A DNA stretch of 64,000 nt. Origin: Solibacter sp039934035. GTDB taxonomy: Bacteria; Acidobacteriota; Terriglobia; Bryobacterales; Bryobacteraceae. The notes beneath the pieces are model-generated. The model had not been told where the DNA came from. It ran no database searches and saw nothing but the letters and a program-made list of their open reading frames with translations. Positions within the stretch are counted from its first letter, which is position 1. The number at the start of each line of letters is the position of its first letter. Positions 26,901 to 34,703 of this stretch are shown piece by piece. A program made the translations under genes and the position numbers. Location: positions 115,405-179,404 of the forward strand of contig JBDTMZ010000168.1 of NCBI GenBank assembly GCA_039934035.1. Direction: 5' to 3'.

Positions 26901-27672
26901 CGATGATCGCGCCCTGCCCCATCATCAGCCGCGGATTGCTCGACATGGTGCCGACCGTGCCCGGATTGGTCAGCGAAATGGTCGTGCCCTGGAAATCCGC
27001 GGGCGTAATCTTGGCCTTCCGCGCGCGCGCCACCAGATCGTCAAACGCGCTCAGGTATTCCTGGAAATTCAGCACGCCCGCGTTCTTGATGTTCGGCACC
27101 ATCAGGCTGCGCGACCCGTCTTTGCCCGGCACATCGATCGCAATCCCGAGATTGACTTCGGGATGCACAACGCGGAAGGGCTGGCCATCGCGCTCGCCGT
27201 AGGCGTGATTCAGTGCCGGATTGTCATCCAGCGCGCGAACAATCGCCCAGCCGATCAAGTGGGTGTAGGATACTTTGCTTCTGCCGACCAGTGTGCGGTG
27301 CTGATTGATGATGCGGCGGTTCTCATCCATCACCTTCACCGCAATCGTCCGTTGGGACGTCGCCAGCGGAATGCTGAGGCTCGCGGACATGTTCTCCGCG
27401 ATCTTGCCGGCCACGCCGCGCAGCGGCTGCAATTGTTCGCCCGTGAGACCCTCGCCCGTCACCGCCGGGGCGGTGGCCGGAGCGGCGATCTGGGACGGTA
27501 CTTTCACCGCCGGAGGGGTCCCGCCATTGGCCTGCCCCTGGGCCGGTGGGGCCTCGGCGAAAACCTGCTTCCAGCTTTCGTCCACCGTCGAACGGTCGCG
27601 CAGATACTGTTGATAAAGCTCGTCTTCGAGCCAGCTATTGATACCCATGTCCGTGTCGGAGTGTAATGCCAT
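23980..27672 (-). CDS. kgd: Fused 2-oxoglutarate dehydrogenase E2/E1 (Kgd type)
   Basis: A 1230-residue TCA-cycle enzyme. Residues 1-40 carry the short E1 leader (INSWLEDELYQQYLRDRSTV). After a Pro/Ala linker, ~85-330 form an E2 succinyltransferase core without a lipoyl domain, ending with the catalytic His region TYDHRIIQGAESGAFL (~295). From ~360 on is the thiamin-diphosphate E1 (VRGHLIADLDPLG, GMAHRGRLNVL, HGDAAFAGQGVVAET, DRRGTRKPLVVFTPKSLLR). This is the architecture of actinobacterial Kgd (multifunctional 2-oxoglutarate decarboxylase/dehydrogenase), also known in some acidobacteria. In mycobacteria it works with FHA-domain GarA and Ser/Thr kinases; an FHA/kinase cluster lies 8 kb away. 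A separate E3 and lipoyl E2 are not in the window. Confidence 0.94.
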   Translation of the reverse strand: MALHSDTDMGINSWLEDELYQQYLRDRSTVDESWKQVFAEAPPAQGQANGGTPPAVKVPSQIAAPATAPAVTGEGLTGEQLQPLRGVAGKIAENMSASLSIPLATSQRTIAVKVMDENRRIINQHRTLVGRSKVSYTHLIGWAIVRALDDNPALNHAYGERDGQPFRVVHPEVNLGIAIDVPGKDGSRSLMVPNIKNAGVLNFQEYLSAFDDLVARARKAKITPADFQGTTISLTNPGTVGTMSSNPRLMMGQGAIIATGAIDYPAEYHGSAEETRAMLGLSKVMTMTCTYDHRIIQGAESGAFLGRVQALLDGKDGFYEEVFNHLRMPHMPVRWETDKKPSLPGVSAARYAEIAKEAGIMQMINAYRVRGHLIADLDPLGAEPSYHAELDPETYGLTIWDLDREFLTGSLGEAIGEGAPKAVATLREILETLRRTYCGKIGCEYMNIQVPAQKRWLQHRMEPEANNWTLDRETRLRALRSVMAGEEFEHFLHSRFVGQKRFALEGAETALAILDELLERAASHNVHEVVMGMAHRGRLNVLANTVGKDVKQIFSEFEGAIDPSSTQGSGDVKYHLGATGVRKTGSGREIVVSVSPNPSHLEAVGPVVEGIVRPKQDRLGDTERERVIPVLIHGDAAFAGQGVVAETLNLSQLDGYSTGGTIHLIINNQIGFTTLPDFSRSTPYSTDIARGVQAPIFHVNGDDPDAAIRVVQIAFDYRQRFKTDVVIDMICYRRHGHNEGDDPSYTQPLMYRKIKVQPPVGKLYAQRLTREGVANEEECAALRKEAAARLSTAYDAVQERAEHYELQELSAVPGEEIGGFCPRTAVNQQVLERVIRGLTHFPENFHLHPKLRGFIEKRRDLVANGGNLDWAFGEALAFGTLALEGTPVRLSGQDSGRGTFSQRHLAFYDSETGKRYVPMQHITPDQGKFDVVDSSLSEYAVLGFEFGYSVADPLSLVIWEAQFGDFANGAQIMIDQFISCCEQKWGQPSGLVMLLPHGYEGQGPEHSSARIERFLTLCAENNMLVCNCTTPAQYFHMLRRQMYGGHDRRGTRKPLVVFTPKSLLRHPKAMSSLQEFTSGGFNEIVSDPGDAAPVTRLVFCSGKIYYDLLAAREERQASHVALIRVEQLYPFAADQARDILARYSPSAEVVWAQEEPRNMGPWRFLREQIQPLLDASRREVRYVGRAESASPATGSGKRHQQEQAEIVNDALTAGAISQTRKVRVVARRKK

Positions 27673-27798
27673 TTCCAGGGAGGGGGATGAATCTCTCTTT
27701 TATAATACCAACAGCTTTCCCCATGATATCTGGCCCCCCTGAAGGCCGTGGCAGATCTACTATATCAATGTTTTTCGGGGAGGATCGAGCGGTTCAGG

Positions 27799-27939
27799 GG
27801 GCGAGCGCGGGTCGCCTCCACAAGGCTGGAGCCTTATGCCACATCGGGGGAGAGGGTTTGAAGAATACGCCGGGCGAGCGTGGCTCGCCTGCACAAGGCT
27901 GGAGCCTTATGCCACATAAAGGCTGGAGCCTTATGCCAC
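27799..27939. repeat. Two and a half copies of a hairpin repeat (family C)
   Basis: Units at 27799-27843 and 27872-27915, with a truncated copy at 27917-27939. Each unit is a 7-base hairpin (GGCGAGC-nnn-GCTCGCC, one mismatch in the first copy), then CACAAGG, then the hairpin AAGGCT-GG-AGCCTT followed by ATGCCAC. Related copies are at 47179-47220 and inverted at 41636-41674. They fill most of the 323-base gap (27673-27995) upstream of kgd; apart from the repeats and the terminator I see no gene there. Confidence 0.82.
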
Positions 27940-27950
27940 TTCCGCTTGAA

Positions 27951-27989
27951 AAAAATGCCGGGCGCCCGTTACAGGCGCCCGGCATTTTT
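27951..27989 (-). terminator. Strong intrinsic terminator
   Basis: Perfect 16-base arms (AAAAATGCCGGGCGCC and its complement) with a 7-base loop CGTTACA. A-run and T-run flank the stem, so it can work in both directions. It lies 6 bases beyond the stop of the CHRD protein gene and should end that transcript before kgd. Confidence 0.9.
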
Positions 27990-27995
27990 CGTTCC

Positions 27996-30032
27996 TTACT
28001 GTACGGGAATCGCTACCGAGTTCGACTTCACGCCGCCCTGCGTCAGCACGATCGGCGAACTGCCGGTCACGCCGCTGGGCACCGTGATCGCCACCTGATA
28101 CAGGCCCGCGAATCCCGGCGATGCGATTGCGTAAGCCACCGCCGCATCCTTGCCGCCGATGGTCGCCGTGACAGGAACGGTCGTCGATGCCGTTCCCGTG
28201 CCCGGTACCAGCGTGCCCGTCGGCAGCGACAGCGAAGTGGCGCCCAGTCCCGTGCAATACACCACGATCACCTCGCCGGCCTTCGCCGGATTGCTGGCGC
28301 TCACCAGGCTGAAGTCGACATTCTTCAGTACCGCCGCCACCGGAGAGAAGAAGATCGCCGGAGCATTGGCCGCCACGGTCACGGTGAAAGCGCTCGTCGT
28401 ACCAAAAGCGTTCTTCACGACCACCGTTTGCTGTCCCGCCGCCACGTCCGAAGGCACCTGCGCGTTGATCTGCTCCGACCCTACGTACAGGATCGCCGCG
28501 CTCTTGCCGCCGATGGTCACCGAAGTGCCGTTCAGCGTCCCGGGCAGCACGAGTCCTGCCCAGCCGCTCAGATCCGTCGAAACCTTGGTCAGATTGCTGC
28601 CGTAGATTGAAATCAATCCGCCCGGCGTGACCGTCGTAGCGTTCTTGTCCCCATTGGCCGCGATCACGCCGCCTACCGAAGGCGTGGCGGAAATGACGGA
28701 CGACAGCTGCGCGCGCGCCGTACCCCCCGGATCCACCGTAGTGTGGATGTTGACGTAGTGGTTTTCCGGATTGATGGTGATGTCGTTGAGCGTGGCGAGC
28801 GTCAGCAATCCGGGAGTGTAGTTATAGTAATTGCCAAAGCCCGTATCGCTGGTGAAGTTCGGATCGTAAGTCGGCACCATGGGTACCGAAATCGATCCGT
28901 TGGCTCCCTTGCCGGCATCGTGAATGTGGAGGCCGCTGAAGGTCGCGCCACCGGCCAGCCGGTAGTTGACGTCGAAGAAGACCGAACCGGCCGCTACCGA
29001 GCCGTCCTCGTTGCGCAGCGTGTGCAGGGTGATCAACGAAGGCGCGGTGCCCTTCAGATTGACCGTGCCCACTTCATTCGCCGAATCCAACGTAATCGGG
29101 AAAACCATCGTGTCCGTGGGCCGCAATTGCGCGCGAATCGCACCGCCTGTGTGGAGGTTGGTGTGAATATTGATGTAGGTGGATTGCGGATTCAGAAACA
29201 GATTGGCAAAGGTCGCGACCTGGGTCGCATTCGTCGGGTCGATCTCCGTGTAATACGGACCGACCGTGCCGCCATTGGGATTTACCAGCGTGCCGGCAGG
29301 GATGCCCGTATTGATCACAACCGGGCCATTGCCTCCCGCGGCACCTTGGTGAATGTGCATACCGGTGAAGGTTGTCGAATCGAATAGCTTGTATGTGATG
29401 GTCTGATACACCACGCCCGTCGCCAGTCCGCCACTGGGAGTCAACGTCGCGAGCGCAACCACCAGCCCCATCCCGCTTCCCGTAGCCTGCACCGGCACTT
29501 CGTTGTCGGAACTCATCACGCCCATCAATGTCGTGCCCACCGCGGGCTGCAATTGGCCGCGCATGATGCCATTTGGAAAGTCCGTCGTGTGGATGTTCAC
29601 ATAGTAATTCCCCGGATCCGTGAACAACCCGCGCAGCGCCGTCAGCGCCGCAGCGTTCGTGCCGTCCACCTGGGCAGGACGGCGCACTACGTCCGCGCCC
29701 GCCTTCACCACCACATTGGACGCCGCGTTGAGACCCGTATTGATCACTACCCCACCCGACACGGTCGGGCCGCCCAAGTGTATGTGCAGGCCCGTCGCGG
29801 TGCGGTCTACATCGAAATTGCTGTGAATCACGAAGTCAACGGTGCCGCTTACAATTTGGCCGGAGCTGTCGCGAACTACGTGGGCGATCAGGTCCCCCAT
29901 CCCTTTCACGCTCGCATTTACAACGGGCACTTCATTGGAGGGCAGCATGACCGCCCGGAAGAATCTGGTGTCCGCGCTCTGCGCAAGCAGCGACGCGGCG
30001 GAAAGCAACAAACAGAGTGACAATTTCCTCAT
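27996..30032 (-). CDS. Exported protein with repeated CHRD domains and Solibacter-type C-terminus
   Basis: A 678-residue exported protein. The ATG at 30032 starts a signal peptide (MRKLSLCLLLSAASLLAQ). Three CHRD-type repeats follow, each with LHIHLGG or MHIHQGA or LHIHDAG and ending in YVNIHTT...G..RGQL or similar. The last ~230 residues (SVGGVIAANGDKNATTVTPGGLISIYGSNL to SNSVAIPVQ) look like the C-terminal domain typical of Solibacter relatives (TIGR03437). CHRD was first seen in chordin; its bacterial role is unknown. Here it is likely a surface or secreted adhesive protein. Longer upstream frames overlap the divergent gene and lack support. Confidence 0.88.
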   Translation of the reverse strand: MRKLSLCLLLSAASLLAQSADTRFFRAVMLPSNEVPVVNASVKGMGDLIAHVVRDSSGQIVSGTVDFVIHSNFDVDRTATGLHIHLGGPTVSGGVVINTGLNAASNVVVKAGADVVRRPAQVDGTNAAALTALRGLFTDPGNYYVNIHTTDFPNGIMRGQLQPAVGTTLMGVMSSDNEVPVQATGSGMGLVVALATLTPSGGLATGVVYQTITYKLFDSTTFTGMHIHQGAAGGNGPVVINTGIPAGTLVNPNGGTVGPYYTEIDPTNATQVATFANLFLNPQSTYINIHTNLHTGGAIRAQLRPTDTMVFPITLDSANEVGTVNLKGTAPSLITLHTLRNEDGSVAAGSVFFDVNYRLAGGATFSGLHIHDAGKGANGSISVPMVPTYDPNFTSDTGFGNYYNYTPGLLTLATLNDITINPENHYVNIHTTVDPGGTARAQLSSVISATPSVGGVIAANGDKNATTVTPGGLISIYGSNLTKVSTDLSGWAGLVLPGTLNGTSVTIGGKSAAILYVGSEQINAQVPSDVAAGQQTVVVKNAFGTTSAFTVTVAANAPAIFFSPVAAVLKNVDFSLVSASNPAKAGEVIVVYCTGLGATSLSLPTGTLVPGTGTASTTVPVTATIGGKDAAVAYAIASPGFAGLYQVAITVPSGVTGSSPIVLTQGGVKSNSVAIPVQ

Positions 30033-30140
30033 GGTTCCAAAAGGATACAGCAATCTGGTACACGTGAGCCTGCGTGAACCCAAGATTTTACACGGCTTAC
30101 AGCAAGAGAGGTAATACCCAAGACCCTCTATAATGGCTTT

Positions 30141-30572
30141 ATGTTCTTTCGTCGCGCAAAAGTCGAGACCCTCAGCTTCCAACAACGCATTGGCACACTG
30201 CAGAGCGCCGGATTTACGGTGAATTCCCCACCTGGTGGGAGTGTTCGCGTCAGCCGGGGCAACTACGCGGCGGATTTGAAGGAATCGGACGGTGGCGCAA
30301 AGGTGGAAGATCGCGCCGGAATTCTGATGGGCAAGGAAATTGCCGTCCTGGTGGATGGCGGGTTCCAGAAGTTCTTCCGCACCCCCGGCGGCACGAAGAA
30401 GCCCGCTCTCGCCGGCGAACTGAAAGACCTGCACGCTTTCGAAGGCGACCTGAAGGAACTGCTGGGGCTCAAGAACCTCTATAACGAGGGCCTGGGCACC
30501 GTCTCCACCCTCTACCAGTATGATCGCGTCAAAGACCGCGATCGCGGCGTTCCGAAGCGCATCTGGGAATAA
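30141..30572 (+). CDS. Conserved hypothetical protein
   Basis: A 143-residue soluble protein with no recognised domain. It is basic at both ends (MFFRRAKVETLSFQQRI ... VKDRDRGVPKRIWE), with regular alternation suggesting a small alpha/beta fold. It is divergent from the CHRD gene (about 110 bases between starts) and converges on the acidic membrane protein gene, 2 bases from its stop. No function can be given. Confidence 0.7.
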   Translation: MFFRRAKVETLSFQQRIGTLQSAGFTVNSPPGGSVRVSRGNYAADLKESDGGAKVEDRAGILMGKEIAVLVDGGFQKFFRTPGGTKKPALAGELKDLHAFEGDLKELLGLKNLYNEGLGTVSTLYQYDRVKDRDRGVPKRIWE

Positions 30573-30574
30573 CG

Positions 30575-32122
30575 TTATTTCTTCACGGCGGGCGCGGCGG
30601 CAGCCTGTTTGCGAACCTGTTCGAAATACTGCTGCACGTAAGGTTGTAAGGCCACCGGCACCTCGTCGCGGCTGATCTCCGCCCCGCCCTGCGTGTGCTG
30701 CGTGCCTTTCTGCTCGTACTTGGTGTGCAGTTGCTGGCTGGTGTTCTGCACTTCCACGGTAGCTTCGCCCGTGATGGCCGCGGAGCGCTTGCCCATGATT
30801 TCGCTCAGCTTTCCCATGGCGGCAAGCTGCTCGGCATTCTTGATCGCCTTATCGCCATCCTGGCTGCCAACCCCGGTACCCGGCTGCTTGCTGCTCTGCT
30901 GCGAATCGCTCTTGCCCTGGCCTTTGCCCTGTTGGGCATTGTCGGAGTTCTTGGCTTCCTGCCCGTCCTCGCCTTCCGAATCCGCCTGCTGCTGCCCGTT
31001 CTGCCCCTTTTCGTCCTTGCCGTTCTGCTTGGACCCGGACTGCGATTTGCTCTGCGCCGACTTTTGATCTTTCCCCTGCTGCGCGTTCCCCTTGTCGTTC
31101 TGCTGCTGCGGCTTGGTCATGGAAAGCAGATTCTGGAACGCGTCCTTCATCTTGCTCATCAGGCTGGAGCTGTCGCTCGATTCCTTGGAATCCTGCTTGG
31201 CGCCTTCCTTCTGCTTATCGCTCTTGCCGCCTTTGCTCTCGCCCGGCGGACCGTCCTTGTCGTCTCCCTCGCCCTTCGAATTGGTGCTGTCGCCCTGCGC
31301 CTCCGCGTCATCGGACGCCATTTCGGTGTCCGCCTGATCGCCCTGCTTCTGCATCGGAATGGATTTCGCGTCCAGCTTCCCCATCGGGTCCGATTGCGCA
31401 TCATTGGGCGTGGGGGCCGGCGGAGCTGGCTCCGGTTCCGCGGCTTTCTGCTCGTCCTGATTGTCCGCCACGCTACCGTCGTCCGCAGGCAGAGGAGCTT
31501 GCGGCGGATTGCGTTTGGCGTTGTTCGCCTGGCGTACCGCCTTCCCGGCACGGAGCGATTCCGGCAGGAAATTCGCTATCGGCTGCTTCAAATCCAATTC
31601 GCGCGAGAGGCCATAGCGCAGCGCGAATAAGCTGCCCGCCACAATTGCCAGCGCCCCCATCAGGTACGCGCCCCTCGGCAGCGTGTAGGGCACCGCGCGC
31701 CGCACGTCCACCCCCTGCGCCACCCGGCCCGCCTCCTCGAACTGCGCGCGGCGTATCTCGGCGGGCACATTCGCCTCGGGTTGGATTTCGTGGAAGAACA
31801 GCGCGGTCGAAAGAAAATCCGCCAGGCCCAGCCGTCGATCGATCAACTGCGCCACGGCGTAGCGCGACGGCATCTGTTTCCGCACCCGGTAAAGTCCCAG
31901 GCCGGCGGCAGCCAGCGGCACGCTGAGCGCCACGGGCCAGCTCAGAATTTCCGTGCCGAAAAGCAACAGCAGGATGAAGGCCCCGAGCGCAACGCTGCTC
32001 GCATTCGCACCTTGTGCGAAGAGCTGATTGCCTACAATGCGTCGCCTTGCCTGCCGGACCAGAGTTCCCACGGTGATTCCTTGTGCGCTGGCGTACTGTT
32101 TCTGGGAACGACGTAGCCCCAA
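30575..32122 (-). CDS. Membrane protein with long Gln/Ser/Lys/Asp-rich region
   Basis: A 515-residue protein. Two membrane segments at ~46-80 (ASSVALGAFILLLLFGTEILSWPVALSVPLAAAGLGLY) and one at ~155-172 (YLMGALAIVAGSLFAL). Residues ~200-440 are low-complexity, rich in Gln, Ser, Lys, Asp and Gly (for example KGEGDDKDGPPGESKGGKSD), probably disordered. The last ~75 residues are ordered (VPVALQPYVQQYFEQVRKQ). The layout recalls DUF4175-type proteins often encoded near MoxR/VWA genes, but none are here. It converges on the hypothetical protein at 30141. It has its own promoter region, divergent from the NtrC-type regulator. Confidence 0.65.
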   Translation of the reverse strand: MGLRRSQKQYASAQGITVGTLVRQARRRIVGNQLFAQGANASSVALGAFILLLLFGTEILSWPVALSVPLAAAGLGLYRVRKQMPSRYAVAQLIDRRLGLADFLSTALFFHEIQPEANVPAEIRRAQFEEAGRVAQGVDVRRAVPYTLPRGAYLMGALAIVAGSLFALRYGLSRELDLKQPIANFLPESLRAGKAVRQANNAKRNPPQAPLPADDGSVADNQDEQKAAEPEPAPPAPTPNDAQSDPMGKLDAKSIPMQKQGDQADTEMASDDAEAQGDSTNSKGEGDDKDGPPGESKGGKSDKQKEGAKQDSKESSDSSSLMSKMKDAFQNLLSMTKPQQQNDKGNAQQGKDQKSAQSKSQSGSKQNGKDEKGQNGQQQADSEGEDGQEAKNSDNAQQGKGQGKSDSQQSSKQPGTGVGSQDGDKAIKNAEQLAAMGKLSEIMGKRSAAITGEATVEVQNTSQQLHTKYEQKGTQHTQGGAEISRDEVPVALQPYVQQYFEQVRKQAAAAPAVKK

Positions 32123-32228
32123 AGGCGTCCCGAAACACCCTACTAACTGACCAGCTTATCACTCTCCCTTGGGACGCATTCCCCCGCTCCGGCGTAAAAT
32201 GGAAGTGAGCGCCCCCTCCGCGCGAAGG

Positions 32229-33680
32229 ATGTCTGAATTGAATCAACGCCTCAAAGTCCTGATTGTCGATGATGAAGCCAGCCAGCGCACCGGCTTGGCC
32301 GCCATGGTTTCCGCCTGGGGCATGACCCCCGAAACCGCGGGCGACGGGAATGAAGCCATCGAAAAGCTTAGCGATTTTCCCGCCGACGTCATCCTTACCG
32401 ATCTCAACATGCCGGGGCTTGACGGCTTCGGCTTTCTGCAACGTCTACGCGAAGACGGGGGCGAGATGCCTCCCACCATCGTACTGACCGCGTATGGCAA
32501 CATCGATACCGCCGTGCGGACGGTGCACGAACTGGGCGCGTACTGGTTCCTGGAGAAGCCCATCACGCCCTCCACCCTGGAGGTGCTGATTCGCCGCGCC
32601 GGTTCCCACGCCGGGCTCACCGCCGAAAAGCGCGTGCTGGAACGCAATCTCTCCTACAAGGGCGCACTCGGCGAAATGGTGGGAACGGCGCCGCGTATGC
32701 AGGAAATCTTCGCCCTGCTGCAACAGGCCGGCCCCAGTAAGGCATGCGTCCTGATCACCGGCGAAAGCGGTACCGGCAAGGAAATGGTGGCCCGCACCTT
32801 GCACGCCCTCAGCCCGCGGCGTCAGGGGCCTTTCGTCGCGATCAATTGCGCCGCGCTGCCGGAGACTCTCATCGAAAGCGAACTCTTTGGCCACGAGAAG
32901 GGTTCGTTCACCGGGGCCGCGGAACGCCGCGCCGGCTGCTTTGAAGTCGCGCAGAACGGCACTCTGCTGCTCGACGAGATCGGCGAAATGCCGATGGCGA
33001 CCCAAGCCAAGCTGCTGCGCATTCTGGAGGATTCCAAGGTCCGCCGCCTGGGCGGCCGCAACGAATTCGAAGTCGATGTGCGCGTGGTCGCGGCTACCAA
33101 TAAGGTGCCCGAAGAAGCCGTCAGCGGTGGACACCTTCGCGAAGATCTCTTCTACCGCCTGAATGTCTTCCACGTCCATCTGCCGCCTCTGCGCGAGCGC
33201 AAGGAAGATATCGGGGGGATGACCGACGCGTTGATCGCCGACATGAACCGCAAACACGATTGCCGCGTGACCGACGTCTCCGCCAGCGTGATGGAATCTC
33301 TCCTGCTTCACCGCTGGCCGGGCAACGTGCGTGAACTGCGCAACGTGCTGGAACGCGCCGTGATTCTGGCCGGTGAAGGCACGATCGAGCTGAAGCATCT
33401 GCCTGCCTTCCTACAACTCCATGCGGCCGCCGCTGCCGGAACTGCCGCAGATTCCGCACCTCAAGCCGTCGCGCTGCCCGTCGATCCGGACGATCCCGAG
33501 GCCGTCAAGTTCCGCATCGGCACCACCGTGGAGGAAGCGGAGAAGGGGCTCATCCTGCGCACGCTGGAGCACACCCGCAACAACAAGACGCGGGCAGCCG
33601 AGATCCTCGGCATCAGCCTCAAGACGCTGCACAATAAGCTGAAAGAATACGGTTCCAGAGAAGCTGCCATCGGGGCTTGA
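32229..33680 (+). CDS. Sigma-54-dependent response regulator (NtrC family)
   Basis: A 483-residue activator with three domains. Receiver ~8-125 (LIVDDEAS, phosphorylation Asp58 in TDLNMPG, Lys in LEKPI). AAA+ domain ~150-390 with Walker A GESGTGKE (~180), Walker B LLLDEIGEMP and the sigma-54-contact loop written GSFTGA instead of GAFTGA. C-terminal Fis-type helix-turn-helix (NNKTRAAEILGISLKTLHNKL). The ATG at 32229 is chosen as it begins the receiver; ATG 32199 is possible. No histidine kinase is adjacent. It should activate sigma-54 promoters; I find no clear -24/-12 site in the window. Confidence 0.93.
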   Translation: MSELNQRLKVLIVDDEASQRTGLAAMVSAWGMTPETAGDGNEAIEKLSDFPADVILTDLNMPGLDGFGFLQRLREDGGEMPPTIVLTAYGNIDTAVRTVHELGAYWFLEKPITPSTLEVLIRRAGSHAGLTAEKRVLERNLSYKGALGEMVGTAPRMQEIFALLQQAGPSKACVLITGESGTGKEMVARTLHALSPRRQGPFVAINCAALPETLIESELFGHEKGSFTGAAERRAGCFEVAQNGTLLLDEIGEMPMATQAKLLRILEDSKVRRLGGRNEFEVDVRVVAATNKVPEEAVSGGHLREDLFYRLNVFHVHLPPLRERKEDIGGMTDALIADMNRKHDCRVTDVSASVMESLLLHRWPGNVRELRNVLERAVILAGEGTIELKHLPAFLQLHAAAAAGTAADSAPQAVALPVDPDDPEAVKFRIGTTVEEAEKGLILRTLEHTRNNKTRAAEILGISLKTLHNKLKEYGSREAAIGA

Positions 33681-33713
33681 CGCCCCGGGCGGCGGAGGCC
33701 GGTGCCGTGCCAG

Positions 33714-34460
33714 CTACCTGCCGGTGTGAAGGTTGTTGTGGATGGCGTATAGCGCCAGTTCCAGGCGGTCTGAAACGCCGAGCTTGTCAAAGATGTTGTG
33801 CAGGTGGTTCTTCACCGTCTGCTCACTGATGAACATCTTCTCGGCCATTTCCTTGTTCTTGAAACCCTGCGCCACCAGGGCAACAATTTCCCGTTCGCGC
33901 TGGCTCAAGGGTGAACGTTCGCGCTCGCGGGCGGGGGGCGCCGAGGGCATCGATTGGATGGCCGGCTGCGCCGCTTCATCGTTGGCCACAAACTGACGGA
34001 TCACCGCGGCCGTAGTATGAGAATCCAGCCAGATTTCACCGGCATGAACCTTGCGGATGCTCTTAATCAGCAATTCCGTTGCGGTCTGCTTCAAAACAAT
34101 TCCGCTGGTTCCCAGCTTCATCGCCTGGACAAATTCATTCTTGTCATCCGAGGCAGTGAGAACAATTACGCGGGTTTTATTCTTTGCAATCTGCAGCCGC
34201 TGCAAGGTTGCCAGGCCGTCTAAACCAGGCATTTTGAGATCCAGCAACAGTATGTCCGGCTCGTGCTGCTGCAAGACATCGAGCACCTGCCGCCCGTCCT
34301 GCGCTTGAGCGACGACTTCAAAGTCTTCCTCCAGCGCAAGTAAGCGGCACAATCCATCGCGGAAGATCGGATGATCGTCCGCAACTACAATCCGGATCTT
34401 TGATTTGGTCGGCATTCCCAAACCTGAAGGTCCATTGGTGCCCATGATGTTCTCAGACAT
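33714..34460 (-). CDS. NarL/LuxR-type response regulator
   Basis: A 248-residue regulator. Receiver ~20-138 with acidic pocket VVADDHP, phosphorylation Asp74 in LLLDLKMPG, and Lys in IVLKQTATEL. A ~35-residue linker rich in Ala, Pro and Arg leads to a LuxR helix-turn-helix (SPLSQREREIVALVAQGFKNKEMAEKMFISEQTVKNHLHNIFDKL) at ~185-245. It converges on the NtrC-type gene 33 bases away. The short gap includes a GGGGC-TTGAC-GCCCC hairpin overlapping the other gene's stop (33672-33686). No sensor kinase lies adjacent, so its signal is unknown. Confidence 0.92.
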   Translation of the reverse strand: MSENIMGTNGPSGLGMPTKSKIRIVVADDHPIFRDGLCRLLALEEDFEVVAQAQDGRQVLDVLQQHEPDILLLDLKMPGLDGLATLQRLQIAKNKTRVIVLTASDDKNEFVQAMKLGTSGIVLKQTATELLIKSIRKVHAGEIWLDSHTTAAVIRQFVANDEAAQPAIQSMPSAPPARERERSPLSQREREIVALVAQGFKNKEMAEKMFISEQTVKNHLHNIFDKLGVSDRLELALYAIHNNLHTGR

Positions 34461-34640
34461 ACAATATCCGTCCGTAATTGTAGAGATCTAAATGTACCAA
34501 GTCAATTGCGGCTGCCTTGATATTAACGCGGATACTAACGCGGGTGGCGGGCTCCAATCCCAAATCTCGCTGGCGCCGAAGTAGAACTCCACTGGAAGCA
34601 CGTAGATAACCCGTTGCAAACATTGTAGCCTATAGCGGTA

Positions 34641-34681
34641 GGGTTTTGGGCTCCAAAGACCCGGTTAACGAAAGGGAGCCC
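34641..34681 (+). promoter_or_regulatory. Mutually exclusive hairpins before the TrmB-like gene
   Basis: GGGCTCC (34648-34654) can pair with GGAGCCC (34675-34681), or the first arm can instead fold in the overlapping TTTGG-GCT-CCAAA hairpin (34644-34656). The region ends about 22 bases before the ATG at 34704. It may be an operator or an attenuator-like leader; support is structural only. Confidence 0.3.
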
Positions 34682-34703
34682 GGCTTTGATAAGGTTGAGG
34701 AAT

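Noticed and set aside
24910..27666. A 918-residue open frame opposite the 2-oxoglutarate dehydrogenase gene
   Set aside because: Antisense shadow of kgd; no recognisable domains and Arg/His-rich composition.
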